Below are positions 1-7,937 of a stretch of 64,000 bases of DNA, piece after piece; position 1 is the stretch's first letter, and every line of letters begins with the position of its first letter. The DNA comes from Streptomyces sp. Alt3 (GTDB lineage Bacteria; Actinomycetota; Actinomycetes; Streptomycetales; Streptomycetaceae), in contig NZ_CP120983.1 in the NCBI RefSeq assembly GCF_030719215.1, forward strand, positions 5,022,001 through 5,086,000. The letters run 5' to 3'. The position numbers and the translations under genes are program-made. The notes under the pieces were generated by a model. That model ran no database searches and had not been told where the DNA came from. It saw only the letters and a list, made by a program, of their open reading frames with translations.

Positions 1-950
1 CGCTCCCGGTCATGGAGGGCAAGGCGGCCCTCTTCAAGCGCTTCGCCGGTATCGACGCCTGGCCGATCTGCCTGGACACGCAGGACACCGACGAGATCGT
101 CGCCGTCGTCAAGGCGATCGCCCCCGGCTTCGCGGGGATCAACCTGGAGGACATCTCCGCCCCCCGCTGCTTCGAGATCGAGGCACGGCTGCGCGAGGCC
201 CTGGACATCCCCGTCTTCCACGACGACCAGCACGGCACCGCGATCGTCGTCCTCGCCGCCCTGACCAACGCGCTGCGCGTGGTGGACAAGTCGATCGGTG
301 ACGTACGGGTCGTCATGTCCGGCGCGGGCGCGGCCGGTACGGCCATCCTGAAGCTGCTCATCGCGGCGGGCGTCAAGCACGCGGTCGTCGCCGACATCCA
401 CGGCGTGGTGCACGCGGGCCGCGAGGACCTGGTGGACGCCACCCCGGACTCGCCGCTGCGCTGGATCGCCGACAACACCAACCCGGAGGGCGTCACCGGC
501 ACCCTCAAGCAGGCCGTCGCGGGCTCCGACGTCTTCATCGGCGTCTCCGCCCCCAACGTCCTGGACGGCTCCGACGTCGCGGCCATGGCGGAGGGCGCGA
601 TCGTGTTCGCGCTCGCGAACCCGGACCCCGAGGTGGACCCGGCGATCGCCCGTGAGACGGCCGCGGTCGTCGCCACCGGGCGCTCCGACTTCCCGAACCA
701 GATCAACAACGTGCTGGTCTTCCCGGGTGTCTTCCGCGGCCTGCTGGACGCTCAGTCCCGCACCGTCAACACGGAGATGATGCTCGCCGCGGCGCGCGCC
801 CTCGCCGATGTCGTCGCGGAGGACGAGGTGAACGCGAACTACATCATTCCGTCGGTCTTCAACGACAAGGTCGCGGGCGCCGTCGCCGGTGCCGTCCGTG
901 AGGCAGCGAAGGCGGCCGGAATCGCCGAGGCGGCCTCCGACCCCGCGTAG
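1..950 (+). CDS. NAD(P)-dependent malic enzyme, 5' end cut by window edge
   Basis: Oxidative decarboxylation of malate to pyruvate, in the cytoplasm, linking the TCA cycle to pyruvate. The reading frame is open from the first bases (residues LPV precede the first Met at 12), so the true start lies upstream. Visible family features are the FHDDQHGTA motif, which holds metal and substrate residues, a GAGAAG dinucleotide-binding loop near residue 105, and a C-terminal FALANPDPE and NQINNVLVFPG block. Roughly the last two thirds of a usual 400-470 residue enzyme is present. A strong stem-loop follows the stop. NAD versus NADP preference cannot be read from this sequence. Confidence 0.95.
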   Translation, partial: LPVMEGKAALFKRFAGIDAWPICLDTQDTDEIVAVVKAIAPGFAGINLEDISAPRCFEIEARLREALDIPVFHDDQHGTAIVVLAALTNALRVVDKSIGDVRVVMSGAGAAGTAILKLLIAAGVKHAVVADIHGVVHAGREDLVDATPDSPLRWIADNTNPEGVTGTLKQAVAGSDVFIGVSAPNVLDGSDVAAMAEGAIVFALANPDPEVDPAIARETAAVVATGRSDFPNQINNVLVFPGVFRGLLDAQSRTVNTEMMLAAARALADVVAEDEVNANYIIPSVFNDKVAGAVAGAVREAAKAAGIAEAASDPA

Positions 951-980
951 GCCCGTACCCCCGGACGGCGCCGCCACACG

Positions 981-1016
981 CCGTCCGCGGGGGTCGGCCA
1001 CGGCCCCCGCGGACGG
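981..1016 (+). terminator. Stem-loop terminator after malic enzyme
   Basis: Perfect 13-bp inverted repeat, CCGTCCGCGGGGG at 981-993 and its complement at 1004-1016, with a 10-nt loop. It sits 30 nt after the malic enzyme stop. There is no T-tract, which is usual for Streptomyces terminators. Confidence 0.75.
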
Positions 1017-1352
1017 TGCCGTAGCTCACGTCCGGGCGGTCCGTACGGCGCGTCGTGGGTCGCGGCGTCCCAAACGCCCCTTTAGGGTGGGCGGGCAGCG
1101 AGACCCACCGGCCCGGCATCCGCTGCGGACCGCTCCAACAAGTCGACGGAACGTCATCACAGGCATTCGGTGGTGCTTTTCGTGTGACGTCGAGGGGTTC
1201 CGGATTGGCGTTAGCGCCGCAGGTGGGGGCAGGATGCGTATTCGGGCGCGAGGGTCTGACATCAGACCCGGGTCCGGGGACTGTCAGAGGGCCCTGGCAG
1301 CATCGGCTTCGATCTCACGCCTCACAGGCAAGAAGAACACGGGAGTACAAAC
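1017..1352 (+). other. Non-coding leader region of hup
   Basis: About 335 nt without a convincing gene between the malic-enzyme terminator and hup. It presumably holds the hup promoter and 5' UTR. I could not assign -35 and -10 boxes with confidence. An AGGCAAGAAGAACACGGGAG stretch just before the ATG supplies a purine-rich ribosome binding site. Confidence 0.5.
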
Positions 1353-1634
1353 ATGAACCGCAGTGAGCTGGTGGCCGCCCTGGCCGACCGTGCCGAGGTG
1401 ACCCGCAAGGACGCCGACGCCGTTCTGGCCGCGCTCGCCGAGACCGTCGGCGAGATCGTCGCCAAGGGCGACGAGAAGGTCACCATCCCCGGCTTCCTGA
1501 CCTTCGAGCGCACCCACCGTGCCGCTCGCACCGCTCGTAACCCGCAGACCGGCGACCCGATCAACATCCCGGCCGGCTACAGCGTGAAGGTCTCCGCGGG
1601 CTCGAAGCTCAAGGAAGCCGCCAAGGGCAAGTAA
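1353..1634 (+). CDS. hup: HU-family nucleoid DNA-binding protein
   Basis: A 93-residue histone-like protein that bends and compacts DNA as a dimer. The HU signature is clear: GFLTFERTHRAART followed by RNPQTGDPINIPA, which contains the intercalating proline arm. It has the short form without the lysine/alanine-rich tail of the second Streptomyces HU (HupS type), so it is the HupA-like, vegetative paralogue. It ends in AAKGK. A GGGAG ribosome binding site precedes the ATG, and a 12-bp hairpin follows the stop. It is monocistronic by context. Confidence 0.97.
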   Translation: MNRSELVAALADRAEVTRKDADAVLAALAETVGEIVAKGDEKVTIPGFLTFERTHRAARTARNPQTGDPINIPAGYSVKVSAGSKLKEAAKGK

Positions 1635-1650
1635 GGCCTCGAGGCAGCAA

Positions 1651-1686
1651 GAAGGGCGGCCGTCCCGGCAGGGGCGGCCGCCCTTC
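1651..1686 (+). terminator. Stem-loop terminator after hup
   Basis: Perfect 12-bp inverted repeat, GAAGGGCGGCCG at 1651-1662 and its complement at 1675-1686, 16 nt after the hup stop. It ends the plus-strand transcript. Confidence 0.75.
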
Positions 1687-1980
1687 GGCGTACCCGGGGC
1701 GGCGCCGGGAGCCACGTCGCGGGCGCACACCGCCCGTGCGGGCTCTGTGAGGCGGGCTGCGGCGCCCCGGCGCCCTCCGGCCGACCCGGGCGGCCGGTCC
1801 GCCCCGTTCGGCTCTGTACGGGCGTTCTGTGGCGCCCGTACGGGTGACGGGCGCCCGACGGCACGGAAAAGCCCGCCGCCCCGGTCCCTCGCGGGGCCGG
1901 GGCGGCGGACTGTGGTGTGCGGGTGCGCAATGCTGTGTGCGGCAGCACCGTGCGCGCGCCGGAGCGCGCCGGGCGGTGCG
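1687..1980. other. Intergenic DNA between convergent hup and murA
   Basis: No gene is supported here; the open frames are GC-bias artefacts. The stretch contains the murA terminator hairpin and otherwise nothing recognisable. Confidence 0.5.
1873..1908 (-). terminator. Stem-loop terminator of murA
   Basis: Perfect 12-bp stem, CCGCCGCCCCGG at 1873-1884 and its complement at 1897-1908, about 70 nt beyond the murA stop and between two converging genes. It could act on either strand. Confidence 0.65.
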
Positions 1981-3321
1981 TCAGACGAGTGAGCCGCCGG
2001 GGAGTTCGACCTTGGCGCCGAGCTTCTCGAGCTTGTCCATGAAGTTCTCGTAGCCGCGGTTGATCAGGTCGATGCCGTGCACCCGGGACGTCCCCTGGGC
2101 CGCCAGGGCGGCGATCAGGTACGAGAACCCACCGCGCAGGTCAGGGATGACCAGATCCGCGCCCTGGAGCTTCGTGGGACCGGACACGACCGCCGAGTGC
2201 AGGAAGTTCCGCTGCCCGAAGCGGCAGTCGGAGCCCCCGAGGCACTCCCGGTAGAGCTGGATGTGCGCACCCATCTGGTTCAGCGCCGAGGTGAAGCCGA
2301 GCCGGGACTCGTAGACCGTCTCGTGGACGATCGACAGTCCGGCCGCCTGCGTCAGGGCCACCACCAGCGGCTGCTGCCAGTCGGTCTGGAAGCCGGGGTG
2401 CACGTCCGTCTCCAGCGCGATGGCGTTCAGCGCGCCGCCCGGGTGCCAGAAGCGGATGCCCTCGTCGTCGATCTCGAAGGCACCCCCGACACGGCGGAAG
2501 GTGTTGAGGAAGGTCATCATCGAGCGCTGCTGGGCGCCGCGCACGTAGATGTTGCCCTCGGTCGCCAGGGCCGCGGACGCCCAGGAGGCGGCCTCCAGAC
2601 GGTCCGGGATCGCCCGGTGGGTGTAACCGTCGAGCCTGTCGACACCTGTGATCCGGATGGTCCGGTCGGTGTCCATGGAGATGATCGCGCCCATCTTCTG
2701 CAGTACGCAGATGAGGTCCTCGATCTCCGGCTCGACGGCCGCGTTGGACAGCTCGGTGACGCCCTCGGCGAGGACGGCGGTCAGCAGCACCTGCTCGGTG
2801 GAGCCGACCGACGGGTACGGAAGACGGATCTTCGTGCCCCGGAGCCGCTGCGGGGCCTCCAGGTACTGGCCGTCCGCCCGCTTCTCGATGGTCGCGCCGA
2901 ACTGGCGGAGCACCTCGAAGTGGAAGTCGATCGGCCGGCCGCCGATGTCGCAGCCGCCCAGGCCCGGGATGAAGGCGTGGCCGAGGCGGTGCAGCAGAGG
3001 GCCGCAGAAGAGGATCGGGATGCGCGACGAGCCCGCGTGCGCGTCGATGTCGGCGACGTTCGCGCTCTCGACGTGCGACGGGTCGAGGATGAGTTCGCCC
3101 GGCTCGTCACCGGGCCGGACGGTCACGCCGTGCAGCTGCAGCAGTCCCCGGACCACCCGCACATCGCGGATGTCGGGCACGTTGCGGAGCCGGCTGGGCC
3201 CGCTGCCGAGCAGCGCGGCGACCATTGCCTTCGGCACCAGGTTCTTGGCGCCTCGGACGCGGATCTCGCCCTCCAGCGGGGTGCCGCCGTGGACAAGCAG
3301 GACATCGTCTGTGCCGGTCAT
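1981..3321 (-). CDS. murA: UDP-N-acetylglucosamine 1-carboxyvinyltransferase
   Basis: Catalyses the first committed step of peptidoglycan precursor synthesis, transferring enolpyruvate from PEP to UDP-GlcNAc in the cytoplasm. It is a 446-residue EPSP-synthase-fold protein of normal length. An N-terminal RGAKNLVPKAMVAALL block matches the family KN motif. The active-site loop reads PGLGGCDIGGRP, with the fosfomycin-target cysteine near residue 124. The ATG start is followed by the typical N-terminal strand. It is divergent from yqgE and convergent with hup. Confidence 0.96.
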   Translation of the reverse strand: MTGTDDVLLVHGGTPLEGEIRVRGAKNLVPKAMVAALLGSGPSRLRNVPDIRDVRVVRGLLQLHGVTVRPGDEPGELILDPSHVESANVADIDAHAGSSRIPILFCGPLLHRLGHAFIPGLGGCDIGGRPIDFHFEVLRQFGATIEKRADGQYLEAPQRLRGTKIRLPYPSVGSTEQVLLTAVLAEGVTELSNAAVEPEIEDLICVLQKMGAIISMDTDRTIRITGVDRLDGYTHRAIPDRLEAASWASAALATEGNIYVRGAQQRSMMTFLNTFRRVGGAFEIDDEGIRFWHPGGALNAIALETDVHPGFQTDWQQPLVVALTQAAGLSIVHETVYESRLGFTSALNQMGAHIQLYRECLGGSDCRFGQRNFLHSAVVSGPTKLQGADLVIPDLRGGFSYLIAALAAQGTSRVHGIDLINRGYENFMDKLEKLGAKVELPGGSLV

Positions 3322-3618
3322 GTATCTCGCGTTCCGGAGTGGTCGGGCAGGGGGCCATCAAAAGGGTAATGGGCTTCCGCCCCCCTTCCGTAAGGCGCCG
3401 GGGGGTATACGAACGTCATGAATCCGCCACAACACGTTCTGCGCGCGATGCCTTGCGGAGGGTCACCATCCGTACGGTGCGTCCGGCAGCTCCCCGGCCG
3501 TGCGCTCCCGGTGCGCCCGTGCCGCCTCCGTGCGCCCTGAGCTGCGGACGGGCGCCCGCCGGGACCGGGCAGGCCACTTGGCCCCCGCGGAGGGCGAAGA
3601 TGCGGGATCATCTGTGCC

Positions 3619-4218
3619 ATGACGGAGGTGTCCTCGCTCACAGGACGGCTGCTCGTGGCCGCACCCGCCCTGGCGGACCCGAATTTCGACCGCGCGGTGG
3701 TGCTGCTCCTCGACCACGACGAGGAGGGCTCGCTGGGTGTCGTCCTCAACCGCCCGACCCCGGTGGGCGTCGGCGACATCCTGGAGTCCTGGGCGGGCCT
3801 GGCCGGCCGGCCGGACGTGGTCTTCCAGGGGGGCCCGGTGTCGCTCGACTCGGCGCTGGGCGTCGCCCTCATCCCCGGGGACGAGGGGGGCTCCGGAAGC
3901 GCGGGGCGCCCGGGCGGGGGAGCGGCGCCCCTCGGTTGGCGGCGGGTGCACGGGGCGATCTGCCTGGTGGACCTGGACGCCCCGCCGGAACTGCTGGCCG
4001 CCGAGCTCGGTTCGCTGCGGATCTTCGCCGGATACGCGGGCTGGGGACCCGGTCAGCTGGAGTCGGAGCTGACGGACGGAGCCTGGTACGTGGTCGAGTC
4101 GGAGCCGGGCGACGTCTCGTCCCCGCACCCGGAGAACCTCTGGCGTGCCGTTCTCCGGCGACAGCGCAGCGAACTGGCCATGATCGCGACGTATCCGGAC
4201 GACCCTTCGCTGAACTGA
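3619..4218 (+). CDS. YqgE/AlgH family protein (UPF0301)
   Basis: A 199-residue cytoplasmic protein of the YqgE/AlgH family, whose biochemical role is not established. Diagnostic stretches are LTGRLLVAAPALADPNFDRAVV at the N terminus (the family LL.A.P.l.d..F...V pattern), GVVLNRPT, VFQGGPV, and the FAGYAGWGPGQLE block. An ATG start is preceded by GTGCC and a weak ribosome binding site. The DUF3039 gene follows 30 nt downstream, suggesting co-transcription. Confidence 0.92.
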   Translation: MTEVSSLTGRLLVAAPALADPNFDRAVVLLLDHDEEGSLGVVLNRPTPVGVGDILESWAGLAGRPDVVFQGGPVSLDSALGVALIPGDEGGSGSAGRPGGGAAPLGWRRVHGAICLVDLDAPPELLAAELGSLRIFAGYAGWGPGQLESELTDGAWYVVESEPGDVSSPHPENLWRAVLRRQRSELAMIATYPDDPSLN

Positions 4219-4248
4219 TGCTCGGAGCTTTCAGTACGCTTGGCAGTT

Positions 4249-4548
4249 ATGAGCACTCTTGAGCCCGAGCGTGGGGCAGGTACGGGGACCCTCGTAGAGC
4301 CGACGCCGCAGGTGTCGAACGGCGACGGTGACCACGAGCGCTACGCCCATTACGTCCAGAAGGACAAGATCATGGCGAGCGCCCTGGAGGGCACTCCCGT
4401 GGTGGCACTCTGCGGCAAGGTCTGGGTCCCGGGGCGCGACCCGAAGAAGTACCCGGTCTGTCCCATGTGCAAGGAGATCTACGAGTCCATGGGCGCCGGT
4501 GGCGACAAGGACAAGGGCAAGGGCGGCAAGGACAGCGGTAAGAAGTAG
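4249..4548 (+). CDS. DUF3039 domain-containing protein
   Basis: A small actinobacterial protein of unknown function. The core HYVQKDKIMASALEGTPVVALCGKVWVPGRDP is followed by a second cysteine pair (YPVCPMCKE), so a zinc site of three or four cysteines is likely by inference. The tail is lysine/glycine rich. I chose ATG at 4249 (99 residues); an in-frame TTG at 4240 would add three residues. It follows yqgE closely. A perfect 18-bp hairpin ends the unit. Confidence 0.9.
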   Translation: MSTLEPERGAGTGTLVEPTPQVSNGDGDHERYAHYVQKDKIMASALEGTPVVALCGKVWVPGRDPKKYPVCPMCKEIYESMGAGGDKDKGKGGKDSGKK

Positions 4549-4603
4549 TCCGCCCGGCCTCTTATCTTTTCATCCCTTTATCCCGTTTTCCTGATTCCGA
4601 CCA

Positions 4604-4643
4604 CGGCCCCCGGGGCGCGCGGATACGCGCGCCCCGGGGGCCG
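4604..4643 (+). terminator. Strong stem-loop terminator after DUF3039 gene
   Basis: Perfect 18-bp inverted repeat, arms 4604-4621 and 4626-4643, enclosing a GATA tetraloop. It isolates the yqgE transcript from the sugar-transport operon that follows. Confidence 0.85.
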
Positions 4644-4668
4644 TCGGCGTGCCGGGCGCGGGGGTGTG

Positions 4669-4687
4669 CGTTGCACGGGCTGCACCG
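4669..4687. promoter_or_regulatory. Upstream copy of a 19-bp operator-like element
   Basis: CGTTGCACGGGCTGCACCG matches the perfect palindrome at 4770-4788 in 15 of 19 positions. Both lie before the solute-binding-protein gene, on either side of a dre-like site. Probably a weaker copy of the same regulator's operator. Confidence 0.45.
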
Positions 4688-4698
4688 CGTGGTCACAG

Positions 4699-4714
4699 AG
4701 TGGTTGAGACCACT
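4699..4714. promoter_or_regulatory. dre-like site (DasR operator) before sugar ABC operon
   Basis: AGTGGTTGAGACCACT is palindromic in its outer part and matches the consensus ACTGGTCTAGACCAGT in 12 of 16 positions. DasR is the GntR-family repressor of N-acetylglucosamine and chitin metabolism in Streptomyces. Its presence here fits the hexosaminidase at the end of this operon. Confidence 0.65.
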
Positions 4715-4769
4715 TGTCGGCGCGGAGGGACCCCCTTAGTCTCCTGCCAGTTGTGCAGAACGAAACGCA

Positions 4770-4788
4770 CGTTGCATGGAATGCAACG
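4770..4788. promoter_or_regulatory. Perfect palindrome, probable operator of sugar ABC operon
   Basis: CGTTGCATGGAATGCAACG: 8-bp arms around GGA, ending 21 nt before the start codon of the solute-binding protein. Size and symmetry are like LacI- or GntR-type operators. No regulator gene lies beside it in this window. Confidence 0.6.
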
Positions 4789-4809
4789 AATGACCGGTAG
4801 GGGTTCCGG

Positions 4810-6114
4810 ATGAAGCTTTCTGCCCGAATTGCCGCGCCGGCCGCGGCTCTTGTGCTCGCCGGCCTCACCGCCACCGCCTGCGCGCCGCAGACCTCCGACA
4901 CCAGTTCCGAGGGCGACAAGAAGACCGGGACGCTCCGCGTCTGGCTCTTCCAGGAGGTCGGCAACAAGCCCAAGCAGAAGGTCGTCGACGCCGCGGTCGC
5001 CGACTTCGAGAAGTCCCACGAGGGCGCGGAGGTCGAGGTCGAGTACATACCCGTCGACACCCGGGCCCAGCGCATCAAGGCCGCCTTCAACGACCCGAAG
5101 AGCGCCCCCGACCTCATCGAGTACGGGAACACCGACACCGCCGGCTACGTGAAGGACGGCGGTCTGGCCGACATCAGCAAGGAGTTCGCGGCCTGGGACG
5201 AGGCCAAGGACACCGACCCGACGGCCAAGCAGTCCGTGACGGTGGACGGTTCGGTGTACGGGGCGCCGCTCTTCGTCGGCGTACGGGCGCTGTACTACCG
5301 CACCGACGTCCTGGACGAGCTCGGCATCGAGCCCCCGAAGTCCCAGGCCGAGCTGATCTCCACCGCCAAGAAGATCCACAAGGAGAAGCCGGACCTCTAC
5401 GGCCTCGCGGTGGGCGGCGCGTACACCTACGGCGCCATGCCGTTCATCTGGGCGCAGGGCGGCGAACTCGCCGACGAGACCGGGGTCACCTACCGGTCCG
5501 CGATCAACAGCGCGAAGGCCCGCAAGGGCATCGAGGCGTACACCTCGCTGTTCGGCGACGACAACTGTCCGGCGGCCAAGTGCGCGGCCATGGGCGGCAA
5601 CGCGACCGTCACCGCCTTCGCCTCCGGCAAGGCGGCCATGGCGATCGGCGGCGACTTCAGCCACGCCGCCGTCAAGGCCGGCACGGTGAAGGGCAAGTAC
5701 GCGGTCGTGCCGCTGCCCGGCGTGAAGGAGGGCTCGATCGCCCCCGCGTTCGCCGGCGGCAACAACATCGGTGTCCTGAAGAGCAGTTCGCACCGCACCC
5801 TCGCCGTCGACCTCATGAAGTCGCTGACCGGCAAGAAGACGCAGGCCGAGATGTTCGACGCCATGGGCTTCCTGCCGACGTACACCGACGTACTGGAATC
5901 CGTCGCGGAGAAGGAGCCCTTCGTCGGCCCCTTCGTCAACACGCTCGGCGCGGGCGCGAAGTTCGTCCCGGCCTCACCGGCCTGGGGCCAGATCGACGCC
6001 TCGCTGGTCCTGCCGACCATGTTCCAGGAGATCGTCAGCGGCCGTAAGGACGTGGCCGCCGCCTCGGACGACGCGGCGAAGAAGATGGACACGGCGTTCG
6101 CCGAAGCGGGCTGA
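4810..6114 (+). CDS. Sugar ABC transporter solute-binding lipoprotein
   Basis: A 434-residue extracellular binding protein (family 1 sugar type) anchored as a lipoprotein. A signal peptide with lipobox LTATAC gives lipidation at Cys24. Mature features include RVWLFQEVGNKP, PDLIEYGNTDTAGYVKDG and GVRALYYRTDVLDELG, typical of carbohydrate-binding members. It is the first gene of a binding protein-permease-permease-hexosaminidase operon, with 2 nt to the next gene. The GH20 gene and the dre-like site suggest chito-oligosaccharides or N-acetylglucosamine as substrate; that is inference. No ATPase is encoded here, so a shared MsiK-type ATPase is expected. Confidence 0.93.
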   Translation: MKLSARIAAPAAALVLAGLTATACAPQTSDTSSEGDKKTGTLRVWLFQEVGNKPKQKVVDAAVADFEKSHEGAEVEVEYIPVDTRAQRIKAAFNDPKSAPDLIEYGNTDTAGYVKDGGLADISKEFAAWDEAKDTDPTAKQSVTVDGSVYGAPLFVGVRALYYRTDVLDELGIEPPKSQAELISTAKKIHKEKPDLYGLAVGGAYTYGAMPFIWAQGGELADETGVTYRSAINSAKARKGIEAYTSLFGDDNCPAAKCAAMGGNATVTAFASGKAAMAIGGDFSHAAVKAGTVKGKYAVVPLPGVKEGSIAPAFAGGNNIGVLKSSSHRTLAVDLMKSLTGKKTQAEMFDAMGFLPTYTDVLESVAEKEPFVGPFVNTLGAGAKFVPASPAWGQIDASLVLPTMFQEIVSGRKDVAAASDDAAKKMDTAFAEAG

Positions 6115-6116
6115 CG

Positions 6117-7091
6117 ATGACCGCGGACACCACGACACTCCGCAAGACCCCCGGGCGGCCCGGGGCGGGCGGGGTCACGACCCGCCCGCCCCGGCGCCGC
6201 CCGGCGTCCCCGGCACGGCGCTCCGGCTGGACCCCCTGGCTCTACCTGCTGCCCGCGCTCGTCCTGCTCGGCGGACTCCTCGTCTACCCGATCTACCAGC
6301 TGGGTCTGATCTCCTTCCTGGAGTACACCCAGGCCCAGGTCAGCGGCGGTGAACCGGCCACCTTCCAGGGCTTCGGCAACTACGCCACGCTCTTCGGTGA
6401 CAGCCAGTTCTGGCAGGTGCTCCTCGCGACCGTGGTCTTCGCCGCGGCCTGCGTGCTCACCACCCTGTTCGTCGGCTGCGCCCTGGCCGTCCTGCTGACC
6501 CGGATCCGCGCCGTGCCCCGGCTCGCCCTCATGATGGCCGCGCTGGGCGCCTGGGCGACGCCGGCGATCACCGGGTCGACCGTCTGGGTCTTCCTCTTCG
6601 ACCCGGACTTCGGCCCGGTCAACAAGGTGCTGGGACTCGGCGACTTCTCCTGGACGTACGGTCGCTACAGCGCCTTCGCCCTGGTGCTCCTCGAAGTGCT
6701 CTGGTGCTCCTTCCCGTTCGTGATGGTCACCGTGTACGCCGGCATCCGCGCGATCCCCACCGAGGTGCTGGAGGCGGCCTCGCTCGACGGTGCCTCGCAG
6801 TGGCGGATCTGGCGGTCGGTCATGGCGCCGATGCTGCGGCCCATCCTGATCGTCGTCACCATCCAGTCGGTCATCTGGGACTTCAAGGTCTTCACCCAGA
6901 TCTACGTCATGACCAACGGCGGCGGCATCGCCGGCCAGAACCTGGTGCTCAACGTGTACGCGTACCAGAAGGCGTTCGCGTCCTCGCAGTACAGCCTCGG
7001 ATCGGCGATCGGCGTCGTGATGCTGGTGATCCTGCTGGCCGTGACGCTGGTCTACCTGCGCCTGGTGCGGCGCCAGGGGGAGGAACTGTGA
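6117..7091 (+). CDS. Sugar ABC transporter permease (MalF-like)
   Basis: A 324-residue inner-membrane subunit with six predicted membrane segments after a proline/arginine-rich cytoplasmic N terminus. The EAA loop is visible as EAASLDGASQWRIWRSVMAPML (ATPase contact). It forms the transmembrane channel with the next gene. It starts 2 nt after the binding-protein stop and overlaps the next gene by a GTGA. Confidence 0.93.
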   Translation: MTADTTTLRKTPGRPGAGGVTTRPPRRRPASPARRSGWTPWLYLLPALVLLGGLLVYPIYQLGLISFLEYTQAQVSGGEPATFQGFGNYATLFGDSQFWQVLLATVVFAAACVLTTLFVGCALAVLLTRIRAVPRLALMMAALGAWATPAITGSTVWVFLFDPDFGPVNKVLGLGDFSWTYGRYSAFALVLLEVLWCSFPFVMVTVYAGIRAIPTEVLEAASLDGASQWRIWRSVMAPMLRPILIVVTIQSVIWDFKVFTQIYVMTNGGGIAGQNLVLNVYAYQKAFASSQYSLGSAIGVVMLVILLAVTLVYLRLVRRQGEEL

Positions 7092-7936
7092 GTACACGTG
7101 CCCTGCTGCGCGTCCGCCTGCCCGGGAGGCTGGCGGCGGAGGCGGCTGCCCTCGTCATCGCCGCCGCGGTCGCGTTCCCGCTCTACTGGATGGTGCTCTC
7201 GGCCTTCAAGCCGGCGGGCGAGATCCAGTCCACCGAGGCCCGCCCCTGGACCCTGGCGCCCTCACTCGACTCCTTCCGCCGGGTTTTCGAACAACAGGAA
7301 TTCGGCCGCTACTTCCTCAACAGTCTGGTCGTCGCCGGCACGGTCGTCATGGCGTCCGCACTGATCGCGTTCCTGGCCGCGACGGCCGTCACTCGGTTCC
7401 GCTTCAAGTTCCGCACGACGCTGCTCATCATGTTCCTCGTGGCGCAGATGGTGCCGGTCGAGGCACTGACCATCCCGCTGTTCTTCCTGATGCGGGACTT
7501 CGGCCAGCTGAACACGCTGGGATCACTGATCCTGCCGCACCTCGCCTTCTCGCTGCCCTTCGCGATCTGGATGCTGCGCGGCTTCGTCAAGGCCGTCCCG
7601 GACGCCCTGGAGGAGGCCGCCTACATCGACGGGGCGAGCCGCACCCGATTCCTGTGGCAGATCCTCTTCCCGCTCGTCTTCCCCGGCCTCGTGGCGACCA
7701 GCGTCTTCTCGTTCATCTCGACCTGGAACGACTTCCTCTTCGCGAAGTCGTTCATCATCAGCGACACCTCCCAGTCGACGCTGCCCATGGCGTTGCTGGT
7801 CTTTTTCAAACCCGACGAGAACGACTGGGGAGGGATCATGGCCGCCTCGACGGTGATGACCATTCCCGTGCTGGTCTTCTTCGTACTCGTACAGCGCCGT
7901 CTGGTCTCCGGACTGGGCGGGGCGGTGAAGGACTGA
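7088..7936 (+). CDS. Sugar ABC transporter permease (MalG-like)
   Basis: A 282-residue second permease with an EAA loop EEAAYIDGASRTRFLWQILFP and a C terminus typical of MalG-type subunits (QRRLVSGLGGAVKD). I chose the GTG at 7088, which overlaps the previous stop by 4 nt and gives a normal-length N terminus. A longer upstream extension in the same frame runs inside the previous gene and is not credible. The hexosaminidase begins 1 nt after its stop. Confidence 0.94.
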   Translation: MSTRALLRVRLPGRLAAEAAALVIAAAVAFPLYWMVLSAFKPAGEIQSTEARPWTLAPSLDSFRRVFEQQEFGRYFLNSLVVAGTVVMASALIAFLAATAVTRFRFKFRTTLLIMFLVAQMVPVEALTIPLFFLMRDFGQLNTLGSLILPHLAFSLPFAIWMLRGFVKAVPDALEEAAYIDGASRTRFLWQILFPLVFPGLVATSVFSFISTWNDFLFAKSFIISDTSQSTLPMALLVFFKPDENDWGGIMAASTVMTIPVLVFFVLVQRRLVSGLGGAVKD

Positions 7937-7937
7937 C

